64,000 nt of DNA from Hyphomicrobiales bacterium. GTDB lineage: Bacteria > Pseudomonadota > Alphaproteobacteria > Rhizobiales > Xanthobacteraceae. Under the pieces are notes generated by a model. It ran no database searches and was not told the origin of the DNA. It saw only the letters and a program-made list of their open reading frames with translations. The position numbers were made by a program, and so were the translations under genes. How positions within the stretch are numbered: position 1 is the first letter of the stretch; each line of letters starts with the position of its first letter. Of the stretch, positions 45,772-56,858 are shown one piece after another. The DNA lies in the NCBI GenBank assembly GCA_017305535.1, contig JAFKKN010000004.1, positions 1-64,000 on the forward strand, read 5' to 3'.

Positions 45772-46830
45772 ATGGCCTATTCTCTTGACGACCTGAAGGC
45801 GGCAGCCGCCGCCGGCATTCTCTCGGACAGCGATCTCAACCGCCTCACGACATTCCTCGCAGGCCGCGCCCCGGCAAACGCGCCGACCAAAGCCTTCGAT
45901 GTCGCGCATCTGCTCTGGTACGCGGGTGCGCTGATCGTGATGTCGGCGATGGGTCTGTTCTCGACCTTGGCGTTCTCACAGATGGGCGGCTGGGCGCTGG
46001 CCATCACCGCCGCCGTCTATGCCGTACTGTTTCTGCTGGCGGGCCATTACCTGTGGAACAAGAGCAACCTGCGCACACCGGGCGGCCTGCTGATCGCCGT
46101 TGCAGTCGCAATGGCGCCGCTCGCGGCCTACGGCATTCAGGACGCGCTCGGTCTGTGGGGCGCCTTCGGCAAACCCGGCAGCACGCACGACTTCTACGTC
46201 TGGGTGAAGGGAAGCTGGGTGTTCATGGAGATCGCGGCAATCGCGGCATCGATTGTCGCGCTGTGGTTCTACCGCTTTCCGTTCATCGTGCTGATCGCCG
46301 GCATCGCACTATGGTTTCTGTCGATGGACATCGTGCCGTGGATCACCGGCTCGCGCTACGGCAACTGGGAAACCGCGCGGCAGGTTTCCATCGCGTTCGG
46401 ACTGGCGATGCTTATCGTCGCCTTCGCTGTCAACATCCGGCAGCGCTCGGGCGATTTCGCGTTCTGGCTCTATCTGTTCGGCGTCCTGACGTTCTGGGGC
46501 GGCATCACCGCCGCCTCCGACGGCACCGCCGTGCAGAAGGCGCTCTACTGCGCGATGAACGTCGGTTTCCTGTTCCTTGCCGTCTATCTCGGGCGGCGCG
46601 TGTTTGCGGTGTTCGGCATCATCGGCATTGCGATCTATCTCGGCGATCTCGCCGACAAGGTATTCAAAAACTCGCTGCTGTTTCCGTTTGTGCTGTCGCT
46701 GATCGGCATCGGCGTCATTGTCGCAGGTCTTTGGTATTACCGCCGGCAGGCGACGATCAGCACTTGGTTCGACGGCATCCTGCCGGAACCGCTGCGACGG
46801 CTGCGGCCGAGCAACACGACAAGAGCGTGA
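45772..46830 (+). CDS. Polytopic membrane protein, DUF2157-like
   Basis: 352 aa. A short soluble helical N-terminus (MAYSLDDLKAAAAAGILSDSDLNRLTTFL), typical of DUF2157-type proteins, precedes about ten hydrophobic helices (residues ~45-335). The C-terminal cytoplasmic tail is basic (RRLRPSNTTRA). GGAG lies 7 bp before the ATG. No transport motif is recognisable. Function unknown. Confidence 0.82.
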   Translation: MAYSLDDLKAAAAAGILSDSDLNRLTTFLAGRAPANAPTKAFDVAHLLWYAGALIVMSAMGLFSTLAFSQMGGWALAITAAVYAVLFLLAGHYLWNKSNLRTPGGLLIAVAVAMAPLAAYGIQDALGLWGAFGKPGSTHDFYVWVKGSWVFMEIAAIAASIVALWFYRFPFIVLIAGIALWFLSMDIVPWITGSRYGNWETARQVSIAFGLAMLIVAFAVNIRQRSGDFAFWLYLFGVLTFWGGITAASDGTAVQKALYCAMNVGFLFLAVYLGRRVFAVFGIIGIAIYLGDLADKVFKNSLLFPFVLSLIGIGVIVAGLWYYRRQATISTWFDGILPEPLRRLRPSNTTRA

Positions 46831-46852
46831 CGCACAGCGCCTGGCCGTGCCC

Positions 46853-47065
46853 TCAAGGCTTTCGCCCACGGCGCGATTGCACCAGACCGACGATCGTTGC
46901 CACGCAGCCGTCCCACCAGGCTGTCACAGATGACTTTTGTCGCACCGGGGCGTCGATCATCAAGGGTGTCCACGGCGTCGGGCGCAGCAGCACGCGGTCG
47001 CGCTCGAACACGCAATAGCTGCGCGAAGCACCCTCCTCCGCATCGTCCCTGTGACGATCGCTCAT
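46853..47065 (-). CDS. Possible 70-aa hypothetical protein
   Basis: ATG at 47065 with AAGGAAA about 8 bp upstream, divergent from uvrB. The product is charged at both ends with a moderately hydrophobic middle ([19 protein letters not shown]). It could also be a chance frame in GC-rich DNA. Supported by the ribosome site and by filling an otherwise empty gap. Confidence 0.42.
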   Translation of the reverse strand: MSDRHRDDAEEGASRSYCVFERDRVLLRPTPWTPLMIDAPVRQKSSVTAWWDGCVATIVGLVQSRRGRKP

Positions 47066-47140
47066 CGCGGGTTTTCCTTCACGATTTCCTTGGGGATTTT
47101 TGCCCTTTTATCGCCGCCGGACTCATCCCATATTCGGGCG

Positions 47141-50167
<3,027 letters not shown>

Positions 50168-50314
50168 GAGAAGGAAGAGACCTATCAACCAGCAACGCAA
50201 CCTACCGCGACTGATTGCCCCATAGCCGCGCGCACACGCCCTCGAACCTTTCATTCTCTGCCAAGACACACGATAAGATCTCCCTTTCTTGATCCTTATC
50301 TCGCGGCGCTCTCG

Positions 50315-50932
50315 ATGCACACCATTCTTCGCCTGTCGTTCCTTACCGCAGTTCTCGCTTGTCTTCCTGCCTTCGCCATCGCCCAACAAGCGGCCCCGCA
50401 GGCCATCACCTGCAGCGGTCCGTTCGCGAAGGATTCGTCGCGGGCGAAACTGGTGGAGGCATTTGGCGCGGCCAATATCACCGACGAAACGATCGATGGC
50501 GCGGAGGGCTCGACCGAGCAGGCCACCGTCCTGTTCGCGAAAGACCCCAAGCGCCGCGTCGAGGTCACCTGGAGCGATGACAAGGCCAAGGCGAAGCCCG
50601 CGAGTATCATCGTGAAATCACCGTCGGCGTGGGCTGGCCCCGAAGGCATTCAGACCGGCATGACCTTGCCGGAGGTCGCACAGCGCAACGGCGAGCCGTT
50701 CAAGATCAACGGTTTCGAATGGGACTACGGCGGCTATGCCGTGAACCTCAAAGGCAAACTCGCCAGCCTGCCGGGCGGCTGCGGCATCATGCTGCGTTTC
50801 TCGCCCGGCATCGATATTTCCGGCAAGACATTCCGCTCGATCATCGGTGAGAAACAGATCCGCTCGGACAACGCGATCCTGCTATCGGCAAAGCCGACGC
50901 TCGCCGAGTGGAGCCTGGGCTACGGCGACTGA
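50315..50932 (+). CDS. Secreted conserved hypothetical protein, 205 aa
   Basis: The signal peptide MHTILRLSFLTAVLACLPAFAIAQ is followed by a soluble periplasmic domain. Two Cys (about 33 and the GGCGIML one) may pair. VLFAKDPKRRVEVTWSD, GIQTGMTLPEVAQRNGEPFKINGF and WDYGGYAVN are reminiscent of small beta-sandwich or BLIP-like repeats seen in secreted bacterial proteins. I cannot name the family. The gene stands alone with its own promoter gap. Confidence 0.78.
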   Translation: MHTILRLSFLTAVLACLPAFAIAQQAAPQAITCSGPFAKDSSRAKLVEAFGAANITDETIDGAEGSTEQATVLFAKDPKRRVEVTWSDDKAKAKPASIIVKSPSAWAGPEGIQTGMTLPEVAQRNGEPFKINGFEWDYGGYAVNLKGKLASLPGGCGIMLRFSPGIDISGKTFRSIIGEKQIRSDNAILLSAKPTLAEWSLGYGD

Positions 50933-51025
50933 TCAACATCAAGTCCGCACCGAGATTGCCACCGCCCCTCTCCGCCTGCTACGTGATCGCATCACCGACC
51001 CAGGACGCAGACGAGGATATCACTC

Positions 51026-51367
51026 ATGGCGGGCACCGATCTGGATGCAATCATCCGGCAATTGGCGAAGCAGCAACACAAAAGCCTGACCGCCGCCGTG
51101 AAAGCGGGACGCGATCGCTACCTCGCACTGGCCGGCAAGGCAAAGGATGCCGCCGCGAAGCAGCGCTATCGCCAGATGGCCAAGCATGCCATGGAAGAAG
51201 GCACCGCCGCGGCGCGACGCTTGCAGATGTCGGCCGATAATGCCGCAGACAGCTACGCGCGCGCGATGCGTAAAGCCGCCGAAGCGGCGATGACGCCGAA
51301 GACCGCGCCAGCCAAGCCCGCCCCCAAGCCGAAAGCAAAAGCCAAGGCGCGCAAAGCCAAGGCCTGA
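51026..51367 (+). CDS. Small helical protein with histone H1-like Lys/Ala/Pro tail
   Basis: 113 aa. Residues 1-85 are helical and mixed-charge (AKQQHKSLTAAVKAGRDRYLALAGKAKDAAAKQRYRQMAKHAMEEG). The final ~28 residues alternate Lys, Pro and Ala (KTAPAKPAPKPKAKAKARKAKA). Such tails bind DNA or RNA non-specifically in histone H1 and bacterial H1-like proteins. No Cys, no membrane segment. A nucleoid or RNA-binding role is an inference from composition only. Confidence 0.7.
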   Translation: MAGTDLDAIIRQLAKQQHKSLTAAVKAGRDRYLALAGKAKDAAAKQRYRQMAKHAMEEGTAAARRLQMSADNAADSYARAMRKAAEAAMTPKTAPAKPAPKPKAKAKARKAKA

Positions 51368-51531
51368 TCGCGCTGCATCGCAAGCGCGCTACGTGCATCT
51401 TGCGCGCCGCGGTACCGTGAGCGTTTCACAAAGTGAACCGTCAATAGAACAACAACCTTCCGCGAGGCTTGCGCTTGCGCCGCAGCCATTTTCGGCGACA
51501 ATGCCGTCAATGGAATGATCGGGAGGCCTGC

Positions 51532-51987
51532 ATGGAAAGCGACAGCAACAGGCAATGCGTCCTTGATTTCCTGCAAGCGTTCTATGCCGGCGATGCCGCA
51601 GCGGCAATGTCCTGCTGCGACAATGACATCGACACCATCACCTATGCGCCGGTCGACCTGTTTCCGCATCTCGGCCATAAGCACGGCAGAGCCTGGGTGG
51701 CTGAGGCCATAGCAATCCAGCAGCAACGCTACACAATCCGAAAACACGAGGTGACATTCATTACGGCGGAGGACGACAGGGTCGCCGCCATGACGCGCTG
51801 CGCCTTGACCAAGCGTAACGACGGACGCGTGGTGCAATTCGTCGAAGCTGCATTCTTCACACTGCGCGACGAACGCATCGCCCAGCATCGCGCCTTTTTT
51901 GATTCATTCGACCTGGTGCAGCAAATTCTCGGCCACGACCTCGCCGACGAATTCGCCATCAGCGTGCGCGGCGCCATGGAGCGCTAG
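51532..51987 (+). CDS. NTF2/SnoaL-like protein, copy 1
   Basis: 151 aa with GGGAGG 5 bp before the ATG. The fold features are CVLDFLQAFYAGDAAAAMSCCDNDIDTITYAPVDLFPHLG, HGRAWVAEAIAIQQQRYTI and FVEAAFFTLRDERIAQHRAFFDSFDLVQQILG. It is typical of SnoaL-like domains that serve as small cyclases, isomerases or binding proteins. The next gene is a paralogue. Ligand unknown. Confidence 0.85.
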   Translation: MESDSNRQCVLDFLQAFYAGDAAAAMSCCDNDIDTITYAPVDLFPHLGHKHGRAWVAEAIAIQQQRYTIRKHEVTFITAEDDRVAAMTRCALTKRNDGRVVQFVEAAFFTLRDERIAQHRAFFDSFDLVQQILGHDLADEFAISVRGAMER

Positions 51988-52204
51988 GGCCGGCATCCAG
52001 CGAGACCGAGGACCCGTCCGGATTGCACCGGCGCCGGAGGACACCCAATCCTGCAATTGTGCGCTGCAAAAACATGCATTGCATTTGCCGCTATCCGGGA
52101 TATTTGCGCTTGCAAATGAACAAGCCAGCCTGTTGGCCGCCCTTACTCATGCGCGGTCGTCGGCTGGCTTTCGTATTGCACTTCAAATTTCCGGATCGAC
52201 CGCC

Positions 52205-52636
52205 ATGACCGAACACAGTCTCTGGCGTTTCTCGCGCGCGATGCTTCGCGCCATTAATGAACGCCAACCCGCTGATCTCGAAGCTCTGATCGATGACGAC
52301 GTCGAATGGACCGTTTACGGTCCGGTCGACATGTTTACTTTCCTCGGTGCACGTCGCGGCAAAGCCGCCGTTCTCGACGTCTGCCGGCAAATCGCCGAAA
52401 ACGTCCGGATTCATCGTTTTGATCGTGAATCCATTATGTTGGGCGAGGATTCGGCCGCATCGATGATGCGCTATTCCCTCACCGCCCTCGACTCCAACCG
52501 GCCGATCAGCTTGCGGATCGCCAATTTCGCCCAGTTCAAGGCCGGCCGCCTGCGCAGCATGCGGGTGCTGATCGACACCTTCGACCTGATCGAGCAGGCG
52601 CTCGGCGCTCCGATCCATCTGCCTAAGATCGCCTGA
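52205..52636 (+). CDS. NTF2/SnoaL-like protein, copy 2
   Basis: 143 aa from ATG 52205, with a weak ribosome site. It shares the copy 1 pattern: AMLRAINERQPADLEALIDDDVEWTVYGPVDMFTFLGARRGKAAVLDVC and GRLRSMRVLIDTFDLIEQALG. The DTFDLIEQALG / DSFDLVQQILG end is common to both copies. It lies 217 bp downstream on the same strand; the gap holds no gene. Cytoplasmic, ligand unknown. Confidence 0.83.
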   Translation: MTEHSLWRFSRAMLRAINERQPADLEALIDDDVEWTVYGPVDMFTFLGARRGKAAVLDVCRQIAENVRIHRFDRESIMLGEDSAASMMRYSLTALDSNRPISLRIANFAQFKAGRLRSMRVLIDTFDLIEQALGAPIHLPKIA

Positions 52637-52641
52637 GCGTC

Positions 52642-52665
52642 GGCGGCGGGAAAAAGCCCGCCGCC
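52642..52665 (+). terminator. Hairpin after the NTF2-like genes
   Basis: GGCGGCGGG / CCCGCCGCC, a perfect 9-bp stem with loop AAAAAG, 6 bp after the stop. No T tract follows, so termination would be inefficient or protein-assisted. Confidence 0.45.
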
Positions 52666-52727
52666 CGGCCTGCGACCACATCTACCGGGGGCAACGATGG
52701 CCGCCGACACGGGGCCGGTGGCGGGAT

Positions 52728-52743
52728 TTAACCCGGCTTTAAC
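52728..52743 (+). promoter_or_regulatory. Candidate CtrA-binding site
   Basis: TTAA-CCCGGCT-TTAAC, an exact fit to TTAA-N7-TTAAC, 118 bp before the start of the following gene. Inferred from the known CtrA consensus. Confidence 0.5.
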
Positions 52744-52860
52744 AGCAAATAGGCGATCCATGCCCTAGATCGGCCCCGATCCCGACAAGATCGGCTGTAT
52801 TGATGGCCTGTCATCGTGCGGGGGACATCCGCGCTCGCGTCATGCGAAAAGGAACGGCAG

Positions 52861-53277
52861 ATGAACGCAACTTCGCCCGAGAAAACCGAATCCACCGAAA
52901 CCGACGAGAACCTCGCGGCTGTGTCCGATGTCGAGGCCGGCATTCGTGATTTCGTCCGCAACGACGTCGCCTATCTGCGCCGTCCCGGCGCCGGCATGAC
53001 CAGCAGCGAGCCCGCGCTCGACAGCAACGCCGAGGCGACCGTCAGCAGCGTCAATTCGCTGATCCAGCGTGTTGCCGGCACATCATTGGCCGAGATCGAG
53101 CGCCTGATCACCGAACTCGAAGGTTTGCGCGACCTGCTGCACTCCGAAGGTCAGCGCGTCCAGCGCGAAATCTCCGGCTATGCCCAGCTCAGCCAGGCCG
53201 CGATGAAGTCGACGCGGATCATTTCCGAGAACGTCGCGCAGTGGAAAAAGGCCGCCGAGAATCTGCGGCACGAGTAA
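52861..53277 (+). CDS. Conserved hypothetical 138-aa helical protein
   Basis: AAAGGAAC precedes the ATG. A disordered Glu/Thr-rich start (about 20 residues) precedes a short conserved block DVEAGIRDFVRNDVAYLRRPG. A long amphipathic helix or coiled coil then runs from residue ~60 to the end (VNSLIQRVAGTSLAEIERLITELEGLRDLLHSEGQRVQREI). No membrane segment. A CtrA-like site upstream hints at cell-cycle-linked expression. Function unknown. Confidence 0.8.
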   Translation: MNATSPEKTESTETDENLAAVSDVEAGIRDFVRNDVAYLRRPGAGMTSSEPALDSNAEATVSSVNSLIQRVAGTSLAEIERLITELEGLRDLLHSEGQRVQREISGYAQLSQAAMKSTRIISENVAQWKKAAENLRHE

Positions 53278-53290
53278 GGCACGCCGCCGG

Positions 53291-53788
53291 CTACGCCGGC
53301 GCCTGCCCTCCGGCTCTGGCGCGCCTGGGCACGAAGGCTGTCGCCAGAAACGAAAAGACTGCCTCGCCGCGTTGATTGACGCCGAGGTTGCGGGCCTGGA
53401 CGATTCCCCACTCCGGGCGCTTCTCCGATGTGCGCAGAGACTCCACCACGCTCCCAAAAGTGACGGTGTCGCCGGCCAGGACCGGCTTGAGCCACTTCAA
53501 CTCACGAAATCCGGGCGACGGTCCCCACACCGCGGGCGTCTCCCCAGCCGCGAGCATCGCCGCCGCTTCTTCCTTGCCCTTGGCGACCAGCAGCTTCATG
53601 CACACCGAGCCGACGTGCCAGCCGGAGGCCGCGAGACCACCGAACAACGAGTTGCGGCCAGCTTCCTCGTCGAGATGAAATTGCTGCGGGTCGAACTGGC
53701 GCGCGAACGCCTTGATATTGTCGGGCGTGAACGTGAACGAGCCGAGTTCACGACGTTGGCCGACGGCGATGTCCTCAAAAAATTTCAT
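53291..53788 (-). CDS. MaoC-like hot-dog dehydratase, copy 1
   Basis: 165 aa. R-hydratase-like motif region: FTFTPDNIKAFARQFDPQQFHLDEEAG (hydratase motif 2 with Asp and His), followed by LFGGLAASGWHVGSVCMKLL. These enzymes hydrate enoyl-CoA or act on related thioesters. Its stop lies 14 bp from the convergent 52861 gene. The upstream gene on the same strand is a close paralogue, 9 bp away, so they may form a heteromer. Confidence 0.88.
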   Translation of the reverse strand: MKFFEDIAVGQRRELGSFTFTPDNIKAFARQFDPQQFHLDEEAGRNSLFGGLAASGWHVGSVCMKLLVAKGKEEAAAMLAAGETPAVWGPSPGFRELKWLKPVLAGDTVTFGSVVESLRTSEKRPEWGIVQARNLGVNQRGEAVFSFLATAFVPRRARAGGQAPA

Positions 53789-53797
53789 GCGCTGTCC

Positions 53798-54259
53798 TCA
53801 ACCCGCCGCCGCCGCGGCATCACGCCGTTTCACCATGATCGGCGATGTCGCCTCCAGCAGCACCTGACCGGCCGCGTTGCGGACCTGCATCCCGAAAGTG
53901 ACGATGCCGAGGTCTGGCCGGCTGCGCGACGCCCGCGCCTCCTTGACCTCGACATCGAGCGTGAGGTCGTCGCCCGGACGCAGCGGCGACAGCCAGCGCA
54001 GTTCATCGACGCCGGGCGAGCCGAGCGAGGCCGTGCGCCCGATGAATCCGTCGAACAACATCCGCATCATCAACGAGCCGAGATGCCATCCCGATCCCGA
54101 AAGCCCGCGCAGCATCGACTTGCTGGCGGCCTCCTCGTCGAGATGCATCGGTTGGGGATCGAACTCGGCGGCGAAGGCCAGAATTTCTTCCCGCGTCACA
54201 TGACGCGGGCCAAACGTCCCGAAATGGCCGGGTGGAAAGTCTTCGAATGTCAGGGTCAT
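53798..54259 (-). CDS. MaoC-like hot-dog dehydratase, copy 2
   Basis: 153 aa. Same plan as the downstream copy: VTREEILAFAAEFDPQPMHLDEEAASKSMLRGLSGSGWHLGSLMMRML, then VDELRWLSPLRPGDDLTLDVEV. Asp and His of the FDPQPMHLD motif are intact. First of the two-gene unit; both stops and starts are close enough for coupling. Substrate chain length cannot be inferred. Confidence 0.88.
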   Translation of the reverse strand: MTLTFEDFPPGHFGTFGPRHVTREEILAFAAEFDPQPMHLDEEAASKSMLRGLSGSGWHLGSLMMRMLFDGFIGRTASLGSPGVDELRWLSPLRPGDDLTLDVEVKEARASRSRPDLGIVTFGMQVRNAAGQVLLEATSPIMVKRRDAAAAAG

Positions 54260-54534
54260 GCTGTTGATCGCTGGTGGGATGCCCGATTGTGGCCGCTATT
54301 TGCAGCAATCTCAAGCCTGCCTGCGGCGGCCAGCCTCGACCCTGCCGCATGTCACCTCCGACGTCTGAGCCTGCCCGGGCAGAATGCCGCCGACGGCAAG
54401 CCAATGCGTTCAGCGCCGGCTGGCTTCCTTTGGTATCAAGCAAAACATCGCCCGCGGCCCGAGTTCCGGCGCTGGCGAGATTCGATAAAACCGCGACGGC
54501 GATCGGCCGTGCGTGATGTAACAGGAGAACGACG

Positions 54535-54828
54535 ATGTTCGAATTCCGGGATCTGTTCCAATGGGACCGTTTCATCACGCCCGGCATCATCAAGACATTT
54601 TACTGGCTGGTGATCGGCCTCGTCATCCTGTTCGGCATCTCCGGCGTTTTCTCCGGCCTCGCGGCGATGGCGGTCAGTCCATTCGCCGGCGTGATCGTCG
54701 TGCTCTACAGCCTCGCCGGGATCATCGTCGGAATCATCTTCTCACGGATCGCGGCGGAATTCGTGCTGATCATCTTCCGCATCAACGAGCACCTCGGTGC
54801 CATTCGCGATCAGGGCCAGCATCGCTAG
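54535..54828 (+). CDS. DUF4282 small membrane protein
   Basis: 97 aa. Begins FRDLFQWDRFITPGIIKTFYWL, the usual DUF4282 start, with two predicted membrane helices (about residues 22-45 and 52-76) and the ISRIAAEFVLIIFRINEHL-type end (here FSRIAAEFVLIIFRINEHL). GGAGAA precedes the ATG. Inner membrane. Function unknown. The 275-bp gap before it holds no clear gene or repeat. Confidence 0.88.
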   Translation: MFEFRDLFQWDRFITPGIIKTFYWLVIGLVILFGISGVFSGLAAMAVSPFAGVIVVLYSLAGIIVGIIFSRIAAEFVLIIFRINEHLGAIRDQGQHR

Positions 54829-54837
54829 CTAGCTCAT

Positions 54838-54930
54838 CAGCCCGGCCTTGTGCCGGGCATCCACGCCTTAATGCGCGGCAATTTCCAAGACATAGATGGC
54901 AGGGACGTAGGCGAACGAAGCATAGCCGTT
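54838..54930. repeat. Degenerate CCCGGC...GCCGGGCATCCACG repeat
   Basis: Contains AGCCCGGCCTTGTGCCGGGCATCCACG and a decayed second arm (ATAGATGGCAGGGACG). Related to the intact copy at 56120-56204. Confidence 0.55.
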
Positions 54931-54999
54931 CCTCTAACGGCAATGTCCAGCCATGACGATAACAACCATTCAATCTCAATACGCACGCGCCGGCAGCAC

Positions 55000-56097
55000 T
55001 CAGTTATTGAAGCGGAAGTGCATCACGTCACCGTCGGCGACAACGTATTCCTTGCCCTCTAACCGCAATTTTCCGGCATCGCGCGCGCCGGATTCACCGT
55101 TCAACGTCACGTAGTCGTCGTAGGCGATGGTTTCGGCACGAATGAAACCCTTCTCGAAATCCGTGTGGATCACGCCCGCCGCCGCCGGCGCCTTGGTGCC
55201 CTTGGTGATGGTCCAGGCGCGCGCTTCCTTCGGCCCCACGGTGAAATAGGTGATGAGATGCAGCAGTTCGTAACCGGCGCGGATCAGCCGGTCGAGGCCC
55301 GCTTCCTCAAGCTCCAGCGTTTCGAGAAAATCGGTGCGCTCGGCGCGTGACAGCGTCGCGATCTCGGATTCGATCTTCGCCGAGATGACAACGGCGACCG
55401 CGCCCTCCTTCTTCGCGTGGTCGAACACCGCCTGCGAGAAACCGTTGCCGTTCGCCGCCGCGCTCTCCTCGACGTTGCAGACGTAGAGCACCGGCTTCGA
55501 GCTCAGCAGTCCGAGCATCCGGAAGGCCCGCTCCTCCTCGGGCTTGCGTTCAAGGAAACGCGCCGGCTTGCCGTCACGCAGCAGTTTCAGGGCACGCTCG
55601 ACGAGATCCAGTTGCTCCTTCGAATCCTTGTCGCCACCCTTGGCCTTCTTGGTCAGGTTGTCGACGCGTTTCTCCAGGCTTTCGAGATCGGCCAGCATCA
55701 GTTCGGTCTCGATGGTCTCGATGTCGGCCAGCGGCGCGATCTTGCCTTCGACATGGGTGATGTCGGAATCTTCAAAGCAGCGCACCACATGCGCCACCGC
55801 ATCGACTTCGCGGATGTTGGCGAGAAACTGGTTGCCGAGCCCTTCGCCCTTGGATGCGCCCTTCACCAACCCGGCGATATCCACGAAAGTCAGTTGCGTC
55901 GGAATGATCTGCTGCGATTTTGCGATCTCCGACAGCTTGTCCAGCCGGGAATCCGGGACCGCCACCGCGCCGACATTGGGCTCGATGGTGCAGAACGGAT
56001 AGTTCGCCGCCTGCGCCGCAGCCGTTTCCGTCAACGCGTTGAACAGGGTGGACTTGCCGACGTTCGGCAGCCCGACGATGCCGCATTTGAAACCCAT
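55000..56097 (-). CDS. ychF: Ribosome-binding ATPase YchF (Obg family)
   Basis: 365 aa. Start at ATG 56097 with GAGGG upstream, trimming 18 unsupported codons. The P-loop is GLPNVGKST (9-17), the G2/G3 region is ANYPFCTIEPNVGAV and DIAGLVKGASKGEGLGNQFL, and the specificity loop is of the ATP-preferring NxxE type (LYVCNVEES). A coiled-coil insert and a C-terminal TGS domain (TYFTVGPKEARAWTITKGTKAPAAAGVIH) follow. It acts on ribosomes and stress responses. Normal length. Confidence 0.97.
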   Translation of the reverse strand: MGFKCGIVGLPNVGKSTLFNALTETAAAQAANYPFCTIEPNVGAVAVPDSRLDKLSEIAKSQQIIPTQLTFVDIAGLVKGASKGEGLGNQFLANIREVDAVAHVVRCFEDSDITHVEGKIAPLADIETIETELMLADLESLEKRVDNLTKKAKGGDKDSKEQLDLVERALKLLRDGKPARFLERKPEEERAFRMLGLLSSKPVLYVCNVEESAAANGNGFSQAVFDHAKKEGAVAVVISAKIESEIATLSRAERTDFLETLELEEAGLDRLIRAGYELLHLITYFTVGPKEARAWTITKGTKAPAAAGVIHTDFEKGFIRAETIAYDDYVTLNGESGARDAGKLRLEGKEYVVADGDVMHFRFNN

Positions 56098-56119
56098 GTG
56101 ACCCTCAACATATGACTTC

Positions 56120-56204
56120 GTCATGCCCGGCTTTATGCCGGGCATCCACATCTTCCTTGCAACCTATGAAGACGTGGATGGCCGGGACAAGCCCGGCCAT
56201 GACG
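56120..56204. repeat. Palindromic repeat CATGCCCGGC...GCCCGGCCATGACG
   Basis: TCATGCCCGGCTTTATGCCGGGCATCCACATCTTC is mirrored by GAAGACGTGGATGGCCGGGACAAGCCCGGCCATGA. It lies between ychF and pth; a common dispersed repeat of this family. Confidence 0.8.
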
Positions 56205-56231
56205 GATCGATTTATCTTTGCGTTGTTCCAC

Positions 56232-56834
56232 TCACGTGGTTTCACCGGCGTCGTTGCCAAATCCCTTGGCCTGCATCGCCAGATGCACCTTGTTCTGGAA
56301 CGTCGCATCCTTGTCTGCTGCCAGCAGCGCGGCGTTGTCGGCGACGATGTCGCACAGCGCTTCGAAACGCGGCCGCTCCGCCTTGGCGAAATCATTCAGC
56401 ACGTAAGCGTGGACCAGATCCTTCACACCGGGATGACCGATGCCGATCCGCACGCGGCGATAGTCATTACCCGCATGCGCGGAGATCGAGCGCAGACCGT
56501 TGTGTCCCGCGATGCCGCCACCGACCTTGACGCGGATCTTGCCGGGCGGCAGTTCGAGTTCGTCGTGAAACACGCTGATGTCACCGAGCGTCATCTTGAA
56601 GAAGTGCATGGCCTCGCCGACCGCGCGACCGGACTCGTTCATGTAGGTCGCGGGCTTCAGCAAAACGACGCGCTCGCCGTCGAGCGTGCCTTCCGAGGTC
56701 TCGCCCTGAAAACGACGGCGCCACGGTGCAAAACCGTGACGCCGCGCCATCACATCCAGTGCGATGAAGCCGATGTTGTGCCGGTTGCCCTGATACTTCG
56801 TGCCAGGATTGCCGAGACCAACAAACAGCCGCAT
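56232..56834 (-). CDS. pth: Peptidyl-tRNA hydrolase
   Basis: A 200-aa enzyme recycling tRNA from prematurely released peptidyl-tRNA; essential in most bacteria. Catalytic set: His19 in NRHNIGF, Asp91 in [16 protein letters not shown], Asn9 (GLGNPG) and Asn66 ([10 protein letters not shown]). GHNGLRS and RIGIGHPG are also typical. It lies 24 bp downstream of rplY in the usual rplY-pth pair and upstream of ychF. Confidence 0.97.
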   Translation of the reverse strand: MRLFVGLGNPGTKYQGNRHNIGFIALDVMARRHGFAPWRRRFQGETSEGTLDGERVVLLKPATYMNESGRAVGEAMHFFKMTLGDISVFHDELELPPGKIRVKVGGGIAGHNGLRSISAHAGNDYRRVRIGIGHPGVKDLVHAYVLNDFAKAERPRFEALCDIVADNAALLAADKDATFQNKVHLAMQAKGFGNDAGETT

Positions 56835-56858
56835 GACGCGGTATCCCGCGCCTGACCG

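Noticed and set aside
45561-45788. 75-codon frame overlapping the palindrome between the GST and the DUF2157-like gene
   Set aside because: It covers a probable regulatory palindrome and lacks a ribosome site; the next gene starts within it.
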